Position numbers and translations under genes: made by a program. Of a DNA stretch of 64,000 bases, positions 29,801 through 37,223 are shown in pieces. How positions within the stretch are numbered: position 1 is the stretch's first letter; every line of letters begins with the position of its first letter. The notes under the pieces are model-generated. The model was not told the DNA's origin and did not search any database. It saw only the letters and a program-made list of their open reading frames with translations. Origin of the DNA: Pokkaliibacter sp. MBI-7 (GTDB lineage Bacteria > Pseudomonadota > Gammaproteobacteria > Pseudomonadales > Balneatricaceae); NCBI RefSeq assembly GCF_029846635.1, contig NZ_JARVTG010000001.1, positions 3,143,501 through 3,207,500 of the forward strand, written 5' to 3'.

Positions 29801-30461
29801 GGCACGCACCTGGACAGCCGAAAACTCCGTCGGTATCGGCGGCTCCTACCTCTGTGTCTACGGTATGGAAGGGCCGGGGGGGTATCAGTTTGTCGGCCGT
29901 ACCCTGCAGATGTGGAACCGTTACCGCCAGACCCGCGAATTCAGTCAGCCCTGGCTGCTGCGCTTTTTCGACCAGATTCGCTTCTATGAGGTCAGTGCCG
30001 ACGAGCTGCTGCAGATTCGTGAAGACTTCCCCCGTGGCCGTTATCCGCTGCGCATCGAGGAAGGCCAGTTCAGTCTGGCCAGCTATCAGGCGTTTATCGA
30101 CGAGCAGCAGCACAGCATTACGCAGTTCACTCAGCAGCGCGAAGCGGCGTTTGCCGAAGAGCTGCAACGCTGGCATGCCACCGGCCAGTTCAATTACGAG
30201 GCGGAGTCCGTCGAGGCCGAGGTGGGGCAGGCCAGCTGGCCGGAGCACGCCACGGTGGTCGACAGCCCGGTATCCGGCAGCGTCTGGCAGGCGGAGGTAG
30301 CGGTGGGGGACAAGGTGACCGTTGGTCAGCCATTGCTGATTCTGGAGTCGATGAAAATGGAAATCCCGGTATTTGCCACCACTGCCGGCACGGTAACGCA
30401 GTTACTGGTCAAACCCGGCGGCCGGGTCAATGCCGGGCAGGTGCTGGTGGTGATTGAGTGA
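26856..30461 (+). CDS. Biotin-dependent carboxylase annotated as urea carboxylase; predicted guanidine carboxylase
   Basis: 1201 residues in one chain. Biotin carboxylase N-domain (FNKVLIANRGAIATRIIRTL), ATP-grasp (STAGGGGIGM; FLEVNTRLQVEHGVTE near 290), BC C-domain (to ~440), KipA/AHS2 domain (~450-760: GGTQTTVQDYPGRRGYWDVGVPPSGPFD), KipI/AHS1 domain (~790-1060: ARTWTAENSVGIGGSY), and a C-terminal biotinyl domain with ESMKMEI, biotinylated K1167. The architecture equals urea carboxylase, but the guanidine-I riboswitch and the two DUF1989 partners indicate guanidine as substrate, as shown for P. syringae. No allophanate hydrolase follows; an IS element begins 35 bp after the stop. Confidence 0.9.
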   Translation: MFNKVLIANRGAIATRIIRTLRRLGVTSVAVYAESDAHSLHVRQADEAYCLGEGGAATTYLDATRLIDIALQCGAEAIHPGYGFLSENADFVRRCEQAGIAFVGPTPEQMEDFGLKHRARELAQLAEVPMSPGSGLLQSLAEAQQAAAEIGYPVMLKSTAGGGGIGMQLCQDSQQLEAAYASVKRLGANNFANDGVFLEKFIARARHIEVQVFGDGQGKALALGERDCSSQRRNQKVVEECPAPHLSDAVREELHRTAERLLAQVSYRNAGTVEFICDADTDAFYFLEVNTRLQVEHGVTEQVYGVDLVEWMLRLASGEALALDDQRSALRPRGHAMQVRIYAEDPSRDFQPCAGLLSRVSFPVGEQVRIDHWLESGIEVPPYFDPMLAKVIVHGDDRDAALQQLQQTLADIELYGIETNLGYLQALLEDDTLRQGRVTTRYLNQFRWQPARIEVLQGGTQTTVQDYPGRRGYWDVGVPPSGPFDSLSFRLANRLLGNPDEAAGLEITLQGPTLKFTHATRIVLGGAAIAASLEGEPVALWQVIAVEAGQVLQLGRISDAGARAYLAVAGGIQCPAYLGSRSTFTLGQFGGHNGRALRTGDTLALPSAVPQAALSGACLPAGLLPTMGRDWQLRVIYGPHGAPDFFTAADIDSFFSTDWEVHYNSSRTGVRLIGPKPQWARPDGGEAGMHPSNIHDNAYAWGTVDFTGDMPVILGPDGPSLGGFVCPATVIQADLWKLGQLRAGDKVRFVPVSLDTAVLLEHQQLHSLATLTPVPQTQAQWQPCTPDSPVLLTLPASQYGEEVVYRAAGDHFLLVEYGPQQLDIRLRFRAHALMQWLQAHPLPGLRELTPGIRSLQVHYDSQQLSRQQLLAHLQQAEQTLASQLDALTVPSRIVYLPLSWNDAACQQAIEKYMQSVRANAPWCPSNLEFIRRINGLDSVDDVKRIVFEASYLVMGLGDVYLGAPVATPVDPRHRLVTTKYNPARTWTAENSVGIGGSYLCVYGMEGPGGYQFVGRTLQMWNRYRQTREFSQPWLLRFFDQIRFYEVSADELLQIREDFPRGRYPLRIEEGQFSLASYQAFIDEQQHSITQFTQQREAAFAEELQRWHATGQFNYEAESVEAEVGQASWPEHATVVDSPVSGSVWQAEVAVGDKVTVGQPLLILESMKMEIPVFATTAGTVTQLLVKPGGRVNAGQVLVVIE

Positions 30462-30500
30462 TGGTGGAGCAGGGGGTTAGATAAGGGGCTGCGGCCTAAT

Positions 30501-30533
30501 GCCAGTCAGTTAAGCTGACTGGCATTTTTATTT
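30501..30533 (+). terminator. Hairpin plus T-rich tract at the IS left end (putative terminator for the guanidine operon)
   Basis: GCCAGTCAG (30501-30509), loop TTAAG, CTGACTGGC (30515-30523), then ATTTTTATTT. On the plus strand this is an intrinsic-terminator shape made partly from the IS inverted repeat. It would stop transcripts entering from the upstream guanidine operon. The transposase stop codon lies inside the stem on the other strand. Confidence 0.6.
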
Positions 30534-31864
30534 CTGGTCGGATACTTGGACGGCTTGGGCTTGACCACCCGCGGGTAACTGCGCTCCTCACGTCGATGAG
30601 GCAGGACGTAGTGCATGGCCGAAGCCTGTAGTTCAGCCAGGTAGCGAGGGATGTTGCCTGGATGATTCAAAGAGACCCCGTTCAAGAAGCCCAGGATCGC
30701 CCAGGTGCAGGCGGTGAAACTCATTTCGCAGGGGGAGATGCCAGGGCAGTGGCGACTCATTTCCAGCATTTGATAACGCAGCAGATTGTACCCCAGCAGT
30801 ACGCCCCACAGCTCTTGTTCAATCATCTCCGGCGTTTTACTGCGCAGTGTGTAGTGACCCGCGAGCATGCCTTGCTTCATTTCTCGATAGCCCAATTCGA
30901 TTTCCCAACGCTGGCTGTACAGATCCACGATGTCATCTGGCGGAAAGCGCAGAGGATCGATCATCGAAGTCAGTACTTGCCGGACTTTGCCCTTGATGGT
31001 CTTGCTTAATAACCTGGCCTGTAGCGTGTCGGGCAGCTCGGGCCATTGCTTACGCGCCTGCGGCGAGGTCTTTAGCGAGACGATGGCATCCTGGCGTCCC
31101 AGCTTGTATAGCACCTCATATTGAGCATCCTTGCGCAGCGGCAGTAGCCAATGGCGCTGAGTGCCTGTTTGTTGCCAGCGATGAAGAAGCCCCAGCGAAT
31201 AGAAGCCACGGTCGAACAAGGTCAGCGAGTGATCGGGTGTGCTGTCGATCAGTTGTTCGGCCAGCTTCATCTCGTTGCTGTGGTAGCCGGCAAAAGCACT
31301 GCTCACCAGCATGTGACTGGTCAGTTCCATCTGGCAGACCATGCGCACTTGAGGAAAGCCGGTATCGCCATGCTGGTTACTGGCACTGCCATAGTGCTTG
31401 CGGTTGTCGTCCGTATCCGGTGTGCGCCAGACCACGCCATCGACACTGAGCAGGCGCAAACCCGCCCAGGTGGGGTGATTGGCGCTGGCATGCCAGCGTT
31501 GTTGCGTCAGGGAAAAGACTTCTCGCACCGCCGCACTGCCCAGGCGCTGCCGACCTTGCACGATGGCACTGGGTGCCACCAGTGGCCTCTGCCCAGGCAG
31601 CATGATGTCCATACGACTCGCAGCATCCCAGGCCGACATCCGGCGAAACAACGCCATGGCGATCACGCACCAGATCATGGACTCAAGAGGGAGGCGTCGC
31701 TTACGTATGGTCGCCACTCCCGCCGTTTCCAGTGCGGTGCTGACCAGGTCTGGATCAAGCAGCGCCCCCAGTTCATCAAGGGCGTGAGTAGTAGAAGCGG
31801 CTTCGTGAGTCAGTGCCAAGGCGCGGGACAGTCGCATAAAAAATCCGATGCTCAAAACAAGCAT
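30506..31864 (-). CDS. IS4-family transposase
   Basis: 452 residues. DDE transposase of the IS4 group: first Asp in LLSVDGVVWRTPDT (D142), second Asp in LTLFDRGFYS (D218), and the C1 signature Y316-x2-R319-x3-E323-x6-K330 (YSQRWEIELGYREMK). An N-terminal DDE_Tnp_4-like region (ALDELGALLDPDLVSTALETAGVATIRKRRLP) is present. The frame is intact, so it is probably active. The start ATG 31864 lies 41 bp from the right inverted repeat. Confidence 0.95.
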   Translation of the reverse strand: MLVLSIGFFMRLSRALALTHEAASTTHALDELGALLDPDLVSTALETAGVATIRKRRLPLESMIWCVIAMALFRRMSAWDAASRMDIMLPGQRPLVAPSAIVQGRQRLGSAAVREVFSLTQQRWHASANHPTWAGLRLLSVDGVVWRTPDTDDNRKHYGSASNQHGDTGFPQVRMVCQMELTSHMLVSSAFAGYHSNEMKLAEQLIDSTPDHSLTLFDRGFYSLGLLHRWQQTGTQRHWLLPLRKDAQYEVLYKLGRQDAIVSLKTSPQARKQWPELPDTLQARLLSKTIKGKVRQVLTSMIDPLRFPPDDIVDLYSQRWEIELGYREMKQGMLAGHYTLRSKTPEMIEQELWGVLLGYNLLRYQMLEMSRHCPGISPCEMSFTACTWAILGFLNGVSLNHPGNIPRYLAELQASAMHYVLPHRREERSYPRVVKPKPSKYPTRNKNASQLN

Positions 31865-32136
31865 CGGATTTTCGTTTCAGGGCGCAAAAGGTCAAGCTGT
31901 TGGGCTTAACTGACTGGCATTAGGCTGCGGCCCCTTGTTAATGCATCTGTCTGATCGTGAAACTGGACGTTTATGGCGCATTTAAATGTTGGCTTATGTC
32001 CGTCAGGCGTCATTCCCATTGCTGTCTTTACATAGGTAAGGGAGGGCACGATAGTGGCTGACACCCCCGTCCGTTGCCTGTATTCCGGATGGCGAGAAAG
32101 TGTCAGGTGAGTATTTTCTGCAAACAAGGAATACCA

Positions 32137-32640
32137 ATGAGAAAAATGGGATTGAGGCTGTGTTACATGTTGCCACTGGTTTTGGCAGGGTGCGTCAGCC
32201 AGTCAGAGAAACCGCAGTCAGCACAGCCGCTGGACAGTGATGGCATCGCTTCCGCGCTGATCGGTCCGATCTGGAATTGTACGTCTTCAGCGACCTCCAG
32301 GGGCGTTACTACCTCGTTTGATACGCAGGACATGTATGTACGAGGAGGTGCAGGAAATGCTACAGGGACGATGAAAATAAAAAATCTGGCCGGTATTCCA
32401 GAAATGATCTATTCACTGGCAGCAACCTTTACCTGGGAGGTAAAGGGTCAGTATGTGTTTACCAAATCGGTGGATATAAAGCTGGTTAATGTGACTCATC
32501 CTGATATTGAGAAAACGCTGAAACTCAGTGAGATGCTGCCCGCAGGCATGTCCAACTCGTTGAAAGTGGTTGCCCTGAACGAGCATGAGTTCACCTATAT
32601 TGATGAGTCTGACGGTAAGGAAAAAAGCTGTACTCGATAA
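32137..32640 (+). CDS. Hypothetical lipoprotein
   Basis: 167 residues from ATG 32137 with AAGGA 6 bp upstream. Signal peptide with a clear lipobox, LPLVLAGC (Cys19), so the product is predicted to be lipid-anchored in the envelope. The mature part has Cys in IWNCTSS and near the C-terminus (KSCTR), possibly a disulphide, and a beta-rich composition. No family recognised. It is the first gene after the IS element and is not obviously related to the guanidine genes. Confidence 0.7.
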   Translation: MRKMGLRLCYMLPLVLAGCVSQSEKPQSAQPLDSDGIASALIGPIWNCTSSATSRGVTTSFDTQDMYVRGGAGNATGTMKIKNLAGIPEMIYSLAATFTWEVKGQYVFTKSVDIKLVNVTHPDIEKTLKLSEMLPAGMSNSLKVVALNEHEFTYIDESDGKEKSCTR

Positions 32641-32723
32641 GTTCGGGTTAACAGCTCATCAGGCTCATGGCATTGCCAGAACGGAACCTGCTACCAGTGC
32701 GGCAGCCAGGCTCCGGACTGTCA

Positions 32724-33125
32724 TCATGCCGAGGGCGCCGGTGTCATGAATACGATCTGGCTATACATGCTGTCTGACAGATGAAACAGCACCAAATACT
32801 GACCATTACCGCTGAAAGCGGGCGATTTGATGCATTGATAGACCAGCGGTTTGTACACCTCCTCCCCTAGCTGTTGCAGTGTACTGACCGGGCAGCCTGA
32901 GCGGTCCAGATCTGCGATCAGTGAGTACCAGTGGCTGGGCCTTTTCTGTGGCAGTTCGAGCAGCCAGGGGCGGAAATCTTTGTCTATGAAGAGATCATGG
33001 ATGAAGGTTTTCAGATCCGTTTCCAGATTGGAGCGAGTATCACTGGTCAAAATGGACTCCCTGTTCTGTGCAGCGGCCAATTCAGTTTTGCATAAGCGCG
33101 TTATCTCATCTACATTACCCGTCAC
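32724..33125 (-). CDS. Hypothetical soluble protein
   Basis: 133 residues. No signal peptide or membrane segment. The frame opens with a GTG (33125) right after an in-frame stop and a close GAGAG, so the true start is uncertain. Features visible: ETDLKTFIHDLFIDKDFRPWLLELP helical region, two central Cys, and a hydrophobic C-terminal strand (YLVLFHLSDSMYSQIVFMTP). No family recognised. The flanking gap 33126-33422 shows nothing I can name. Confidence 0.45.
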   Translation of the reverse strand: MTGNVDEITRLCKTELAAAQNRESILTSDTRSNLETDLKTFIHDLFIDKDFRPWLLELPQKRPSHWYSLIADLDRSGCPVSTLQQLGEEVYKPLVYQCIKSPAFSGNGQYLVLFHLSDSMYSQIVFMTPAPSA

Positions 33126-33422
33126 CTCTCATCCAACAGAGCCCATACCATGTTCAGCCACTCACGCCTTATTGCGAAAGCCGCCTGCGCTGCTCAGCCT
33201 GCTGGCGTGACCCTGCCTGTTAGCCGTGACTCTGTTGTGTCGTCTGTCGCGCCGCCCCCCGGCGCACCTCATAGTGTGGCTCCTCCTGTGTTGATCGTAG
33301 TAGTCCACTAAGCCTCTGTTTTTACTGGTTCTCTTCAAACCGCGTGACGGCTGAACGTTCGCGTTAGCTGCGTGCGTCCGCTGGCTGGAGATCTGTACGG
33401 CTATTCTTACAGGCGATACATC

Positions 33423-34274
33423 ATGTCTTTGCGTTCCATCAACTGGGCCGCCCTTGGCTCGACGACGTTATTTGTGCTGCTGTGGAGCAGTGGGGCGATT
33501 TTCTCCAAGTGGGGGCTGCATTACGCCTCACCCTTTGCCTTTCTGATGCTGCGTTTTGTACTGGCGGCCGCAGTGCTGTTGCTGCTGGGCTGGCGTGTGC
33601 GGCAGTGGCGACCACAGCCGGGAACCTGCCGGCGGGTGGCGATGGCCGGAGCACTGCTGATTGGCAGTTATTCGGTCTGCTATTTTCTGGCGCTGGATCA
33701 GGGGATCACCCCCGGCGTGCTGGCCACGGTGCTGGGTGCCCAGCCGGTGCTGACGCTGGCCTTGCTGGAGCGTCGCTTCCAGCCAGTGCGTCTGCTCGGG
33801 CTGCTGCTGGCCATTGCCGGGCTGGTGCTGGTGGTCTGGCAAAGCATCACACAGGCTCATTTCTCACTGGCGGGGATCCTGTTTGCGCTGGGTGCGCTGC
33901 TGAGCATGACGGCCGGTGCCATTCTGCAGAAAGGGATCAGTCAGTCACCCCTGCAGGTGCTGCCGCTGCAGTATGGCCTGAGCCTGCTGCTGTGCCTGCT
34001 GATCAGCCCCCTGCAGCCGTTAACGCTGCAATGGGACTGGGGATTTGTGATCCCCTGGATCTGGCTGGGGCTGGTGATTTCCGTCTGCGCTCAGCTGTTG
34101 CTGTACCGGCTGATCCGGCGGGGCAATCTGGTCAATGTCACCAGCCTGTTCTATCTGGTGCCGGTGGTGACAACACTGATGGACTTTATCTTCCTCGGTA
34201 ATCTGCTGCCCTGGAGTGCGATGGCGGGGATGGTCGCCATTCTGCTGGGCGTGATGCTGGTCTATCGCGCCTGA
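33423..34274 (+). CDS. EamA-family (DMT superfamily) transporter
   Basis: 283 residues with ten hydrophobic segments arranged as two EamA repeats: first repeat LFVLLWSSGAIFSKWGLHYASPFAFLMLRFVLAA; second repeat from ~145 (LAGILFALGALLSMTAGAILQKG). C-terminal TSLFYLVPVVTTLMDFIFLGN is characteristic. Inner-membrane exporter of metabolites or amino acids; the substrate cannot be assigned. Start MSLRSINWAALGS follows a weak AGGCGA. Confidence 0.88.
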   Translation: MSLRSINWAALGSTTLFVLLWSSGAIFSKWGLHYASPFAFLMLRFVLAAAVLLLLGWRVRQWRPQPGTCRRVAMAGALLIGSYSVCYFLALDQGITPGVLATVLGAQPVLTLALLERRFQPVRLLGLLLAIAGLVLVVWQSITQAHFSLAGILFALGALLSMTAGAILQKGISQSPLQVLPLQYGLSLLLCLLISPLQPLTLQWDWGFVIPWIWLGLVISVCAQLLLYRLIRRGNLVNVTSLFYLVPVVTTLMDFIFLGNLLPWSAMAGMVAILLGVMLVYRA

Positions 34275-34283
34275 TGGACTGAC

Positions 34284-34315
34284 AAACCGGGCAGCACACT
34301 GCCCGGTTTGTTCTG
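34284..34315 (+). terminator. Rho-independent terminator after the EamA transporter gene
   Basis: Perfect 11-bp stem AAACCGGGCAG / CTGCCCGGTTT with loop CACA, followed by the U-rich TTGTTCTGT, 10 bp after the stop codon. It may also serve the convergent lipoprotein gene. Confidence 0.8.
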
Positions 34316-34347
34316 TCTGTCATGCCCGCTTGATGCAGCCACTGTGG

Positions 34348-34668
34348 TTATTTACGCACACAGAAATAGCCGCCGCCGGGGAACTCCTGACCTTTGGCAT
34401 CCATGGCATGTGGATGATAGCCGATAGCTTTGTAGTGCACTTTATCGGTGTTCAGCGTGGCACATTCTGCTTTGGCATCCATCATCAGCTCTGCGGGCAC
34501 GGGGCCAAAGGCCGTTGGCCGGTCCCAGATCTGGCTGGTGCCGTCTTTGGGGTCAGTTATCAGTCTGGGTGGGGTGTCACTGGGCTGTTTACCAACCTGA
34601 ACGGCACAGCCACCGAGCAGGGTGGACGCAAGGATAACGACGAACAGAAAGCGGATATGTGTTGTCAT
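34348..34668 (-). CDS. Small hypothetical lipoprotein
   Basis: 106 residues. N-terminal signal MTTHIRFLFVVILASTLLGGC with lipobox LLGGC (Cys21). The mature part is short and contains AKAECATLNTDKVHYKAIGYHPHAMDAKGQEFPGGGYFCVRK, in which two Cys and three His may form a disulphide or metal site. No family recognised. Convergent with the EamA gene. Confidence 0.65.
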   Translation of the reverse strand: MTTHIRFLFVVILASTLLGGCAVQVGKQPSDTPPRLITDPKDGTSQIWDRPTAFGPVPAELMMDAKAECATLNTDKVHYKAIGYHPHAMDAKGQEFPGGGYFCVRK

Positions 34669-34868
34669 TTTGGGTATCCAGCACTGACGGTAACGATAAA
34701 TTCCGGAGGTGGTGAGCAGGCCTGCTGCTCACTGTCGGTGAAAGTATGGTCTACCCCGGCAACTTTGCGCGCGGCTGGCACAAAAATGCTGGCCAGCGCC
34801 GTTTCCGGTTGCGCTGCCTGCGACGATCACTGCTGGCCACGCGTTAGCCGCCCGCATCACTTCCCCAA

Positions 34869-34928
34869 CTTTCCGGATAGCCTTCGTCCACTAAGCGGAT
34901 AGTCCCTCCGCACAGAACCTCGTCTAAT
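34869..34928 (+). promoter_or_regulatory. Tandem XylS/AntR-like operator and promoter upstream of antA
   Basis: Two GGATAG boxes start at 34875 and 34897, exactly 22 bp (two helical turns) apart, with TCCA-N6 before the second. This resembles the TGCA-N6-GGNTA half-site recognised by XylS, BenR and AntR (AraC/XylS family). A -10-like TCTAAT lies 26 bp after the second box (34923-34928). The same array with the same spacing occurs before the transporter operon at 38.4 kb. The rest of 34669-34972 holds nothing recognisable. Confidence 0.75.
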
Positions 34929-34972
34929 CAGTGTCATCTGCTTCGTCCAACGACTCTGCAAGGGGATGACCG

Positions 34973-36358
34973 ATGACGACTTCCAAATCTGTCCCACAGT
35001 GGCAGGACTATATTCAGGGCTGCCTCGATTTCCGCCCCGCTGAAGGGATTTACCGCATTGCTCGTGACATGTTTACCGAGCCTGAGCTGTTTGATCTGGA
35101 GATGGAACTCATCTTCGAGAAGACCTGGATCTATGCCTGCCACGAAAGCGAGATTCCCAACCCCAACGATTACCTGACCATGCGTGCCGGGCGTCAGCCG
35201 ATGATCATCACCCGTGATGGCAGTGGCGAGCTGCACGCGCTGGTCAACGCCTGCCAGCATCGTGGCACCACCCTGACCCGCATGGGGCGTGGTAACCAGT
35301 CGACCTTTACCTGTCCGTTCCATGCCTGGTGCTACAAGAGCGATGGCCGGCTGGTGAAGGTCAAGGCGCCGGGCGAATACCCTGACGGTTTCGACAAGGC
35401 CACCCGTGGTCTGAAAAAAGGCCGTATCGCCTCCTACAAGGGCTTTGTCTTTATCAGTCTGGATACCGAAGGCAGCGACAGCCTCGAAGACTATCTGGGC
35501 GATGCCCGCATCTTCTTCGACATGATGGTGGCGCAGTCGCCCACCGGTGAGCTGGAAGTACTGCCCGGCAAGTCTACCTATACCTTCGATGGCAACTGGA
35601 AACTGCAGAACGAGAACGGCCTCGACGGTTATCACGTCAGTACCGTGCACTACAACTACGTGGCCACCGTGCAGCACCGTCAGCAGGTCAATGCCGAGAA
35701 GGGCGGAGCCAGCAGCACCCTCGACTACTCCAAGCTGGGCGCCGGTGACAGCGAAACCGACGATGGCTGGTTTGGCTTCCGCAATGGCCACACCGTGCTG
35801 TTCAGCGATATGCCCAACCCGGCTGTGCGCCCCGGTTATGCCACGGTGATGCCGCGTCTGGTGGAGGAATATGGCCAGCAGAAGGCGGAGTGGATGATGC
35901 ACCGCCTGCGTAACCTCAATATCTATCCCAGCCTGTTCTTTATGGATCAGATCAGCTCGCAGCTGCGTATTGTCCGCCCGGTGGCGTGGAACAAGACCGA
36001 AATCATCAGCCAGTGCATCGGCGTCAAGGGCGAGTCGGACAAGGATCGCGAAAGCCGCATCCGTCAGTTCGAGGATTTCTTCAATGTATCCGGTCTCGGT
36101 ACCCCCGATGATCTGGTGGAGTTCCGCGAGGCCCAGCGTGGTTTTCAGGCACGTCTGGAGCGTTGGAACGACATCAGCCGTGGCAATGACCGCTGGCAGT
36201 ATGGCCCGACCTTCAACTCCGATGTGCTGGGGATTCAGCCCACCATTACCGGTACCGAATTCACCCACGAGGGTCTGTACGTCAACCAGCACGGCGCCTG
36301 GCAGCAACTGCTGCTGAAAGGTCTGGAGCGCAAGTCACTGAGCCTGAAGGAGGTGTGA
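34973..36358 (+). CDS. antA: Anthranilate 1,2-dioxygenase large (alpha) subunit
   Basis: 461 residues. Rieske-type ring-hydroxylating oxygenase converting anthranilate to catechol with release of CO2 and NH3. Rieske [2Fe-2S] ligands C94-x-H96 and C114-x2-H117 (NACQHRG, FTCPFHAWC). Mononuclear iron site N/E-NGLDGYHVSTVH with H221 and H226, and bridging D218. Long stretches are near identical to Acinetobacter AntA as I recall it (IYRIARDMFTEPELF, LMIFEK-type segment, LGAGDSETDDGWF, FSDMPNP), which separates it from benzoate dioxygenase BenA. First gene of antAB...C, behind an AntR-like operator. Confidence 0.95.
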   Translation: MTTSKSVPQWQDYIQGCLDFRPAEGIYRIARDMFTEPELFDLEMELIFEKTWIYACHESEIPNPNDYLTMRAGRQPMIITRDGSGELHALVNACQHRGTTLTRMGRGNQSTFTCPFHAWCYKSDGRLVKVKAPGEYPDGFDKATRGLKKGRIASYKGFVFISLDTEGSDSLEDYLGDARIFFDMMVAQSPTGELEVLPGKSTYTFDGNWKLQNENGLDGYHVSTVHYNYVATVQHRQQVNAEKGGASSTLDYSKLGAGDSETDDGWFGFRNGHTVLFSDMPNPAVRPGYATVMPRLVEEYGQQKAEWMMHRLRNLNIYPSLFFMDQISSQLRIVRPVAWNKTEIISQCIGVKGESDKDRESRIRQFEDFFNVSGLGTPDDLVEFREAQRGFQARLERWNDISRGNDRWQYGPTFNSDVLGIQPTITGTEFTHEGLYVNQHGAWQQLLLKGLERKSLSLKEV

Positions 36359-36359
36359 A

Positions 36360-36848
36360 ATGAGTCAGTTGCAGCACGATATTGAACAGTTTCTCTACCA
36401 CAAGGCCGCACTGTGCGACGCCCGTGACTGGGACGCCTATCTGGAGCTGTTTACCGAAGACAGCGAATTTCATGTCCCGCAGTGGGATTCGGAATACGAG
36501 TACACCACCGATCCCAGGCGTGGCATGTCGCTGATCTATTACAGCAACCGTTCAGGGCTGGAAGACAGGGTATTCCGCCTGCGTACCGGCAAGTCAGCGG
36601 CGTCCAACCCGCTGCCACGTACCCTGCATCAGGTCAGCAATGTGCGCATCAGCGAAGAGGGCGACGGACAGCTGGAAGTGAAGGCAGGCTGGCACACGCT
36701 GTATACCCGTCTGGGCCTGTCGGAGCAGTTCTACGGTCAGGTGACTTACACCCTGGTACCCGCCGGTGACAGCTGGAAGATCCGCCGCAAGCACGTGGTG
36801 CTGTTCAATGACGTGATCAATTCCGTGCTGGACTTTTATCACCTGTAG
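36360..36848 (+). CDS. antB: Anthranilate 1,2-dioxygenase small (beta) subunit
   Basis: 162 residues. Ring-hydroxylating dioxygenase beta subunit of the SnoaL-like fold: IEQFLYHKAALCDARDWDAYLELFTEDSEFHVPQWDSE, SNVRISE and a C-terminal WKIRRKHVVLFNDVINSVLDFYHL. It forms the alpha3beta3 oxygenase with AntA and is structural. AGGAGGTGTGAA overlaps the antA stop region, so the two are translationally coupled, one base apart. Confidence 0.94.
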   Translation: MSQLQHDIEQFLYHKAALCDARDWDAYLELFTEDSEFHVPQWDSEYEYTTDPRRGMSLIYYSNRSGLEDRVFRLRTGKSAASNPLPRTLHQVSNVRISEEGDGQLEVKAGWHTLYTRLGLSEQFYGQVTYTLVPAGDSWKIRRKHVVLFNDVINSVLDFYHL

Positions 36849-36902
36849 TACGCGGTCACGGCGTTCACCTGCCGTTTTCCACCTCCGGCATTAGCGCAGG
36901 GG

Positions 36903-37133
36903 GTAGGGTGGCGGTGAGGTACGAACCGCACCGGGGCGTCCGCGAGGCAGTCACTGCGTTCGCCCGCAGTGCCCCACCTCAGGCGATAGTGCAGGAGGTA
37001 GGGTGGCGGAGAGGTACGAACCGCACCGGGGCGCCCCGCGAGGCAGTCACTGCGTTCGCCCGCAGTGCCCCACCTCAGGCGATAGTGCAGGAGGTAGGGT
37101 GGCGGTGAGGCACGAGCCGCACCGGGTCGCCCA
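36903..37133. repeat. Tandem 95-bp repeats between antB and antC
   Basis: Two full units (36903-36997, 95 bp; 36998-37093, 96 bp) and a partial third (37094-~37133), each beginning GTAGGGTGGCGG and containing ACGAACCGCACCGGGGCG. Units differ by only a few bases. The shared GTAGGG...ACGAACCGCACC part also occurs at 44.4 kb and, inverted, at 63.6-64 kb, so this is a dispersed repeat family. Small open frames across it are fortuitous. It makes a 375-bp gap in an otherwise compact operon. Confidence 0.9.
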
Positions 37134-37223
37134 CCAGACGGGCGGCACGATGCTTCATCTACTCCAACAAGATCAATCCACCCGGGCGTTCAGCCCGGCG
37201 TGGCGCAGCACAGAGACAGTCCT

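Larger units (their letters stand above)
30487..31932. mobile_element. Intact IS4-family insertion sequence with 10-bp target duplication
   Basis: The element spans 30497-31922 (1426 bp). Its ends are 18-bp perfect inverted repeats TAATGCCAGTCAGTTAAG (30497-30514 and, inverted, 31905-31922), very similar to the IS4 ends. It is flanked by the exact 10-bp direct repeat GGCTGCGGCC at 30487-30496 and 31923-31932, within the 10-13 bp typical of this group. One transposase gene fills it. Complete ends, perfect duplication and an uninterrupted gene point to recent insertion. Confidence 0.95.

Noticed and set aside
32041..32110. Short GTG frame (18 codons) with AGGGAGG before the lipoprotein gene
   Set aside because: Too short and without supporting context; the lipoprotein has its own SD and start at 32137.
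34934..36307. 457-codon minus-strand frame opposite antA
   Set aside because: antA is unmistakable on the plus strand; the antisense product has no recognisable domain.
36908..37108. Repetitive 66-codon frame in the antB-antC gap
   Set aside because: It exists only because the 95-bp repeat happens to be open; it shifts at the 96-bp unit and has no conserved protein character.
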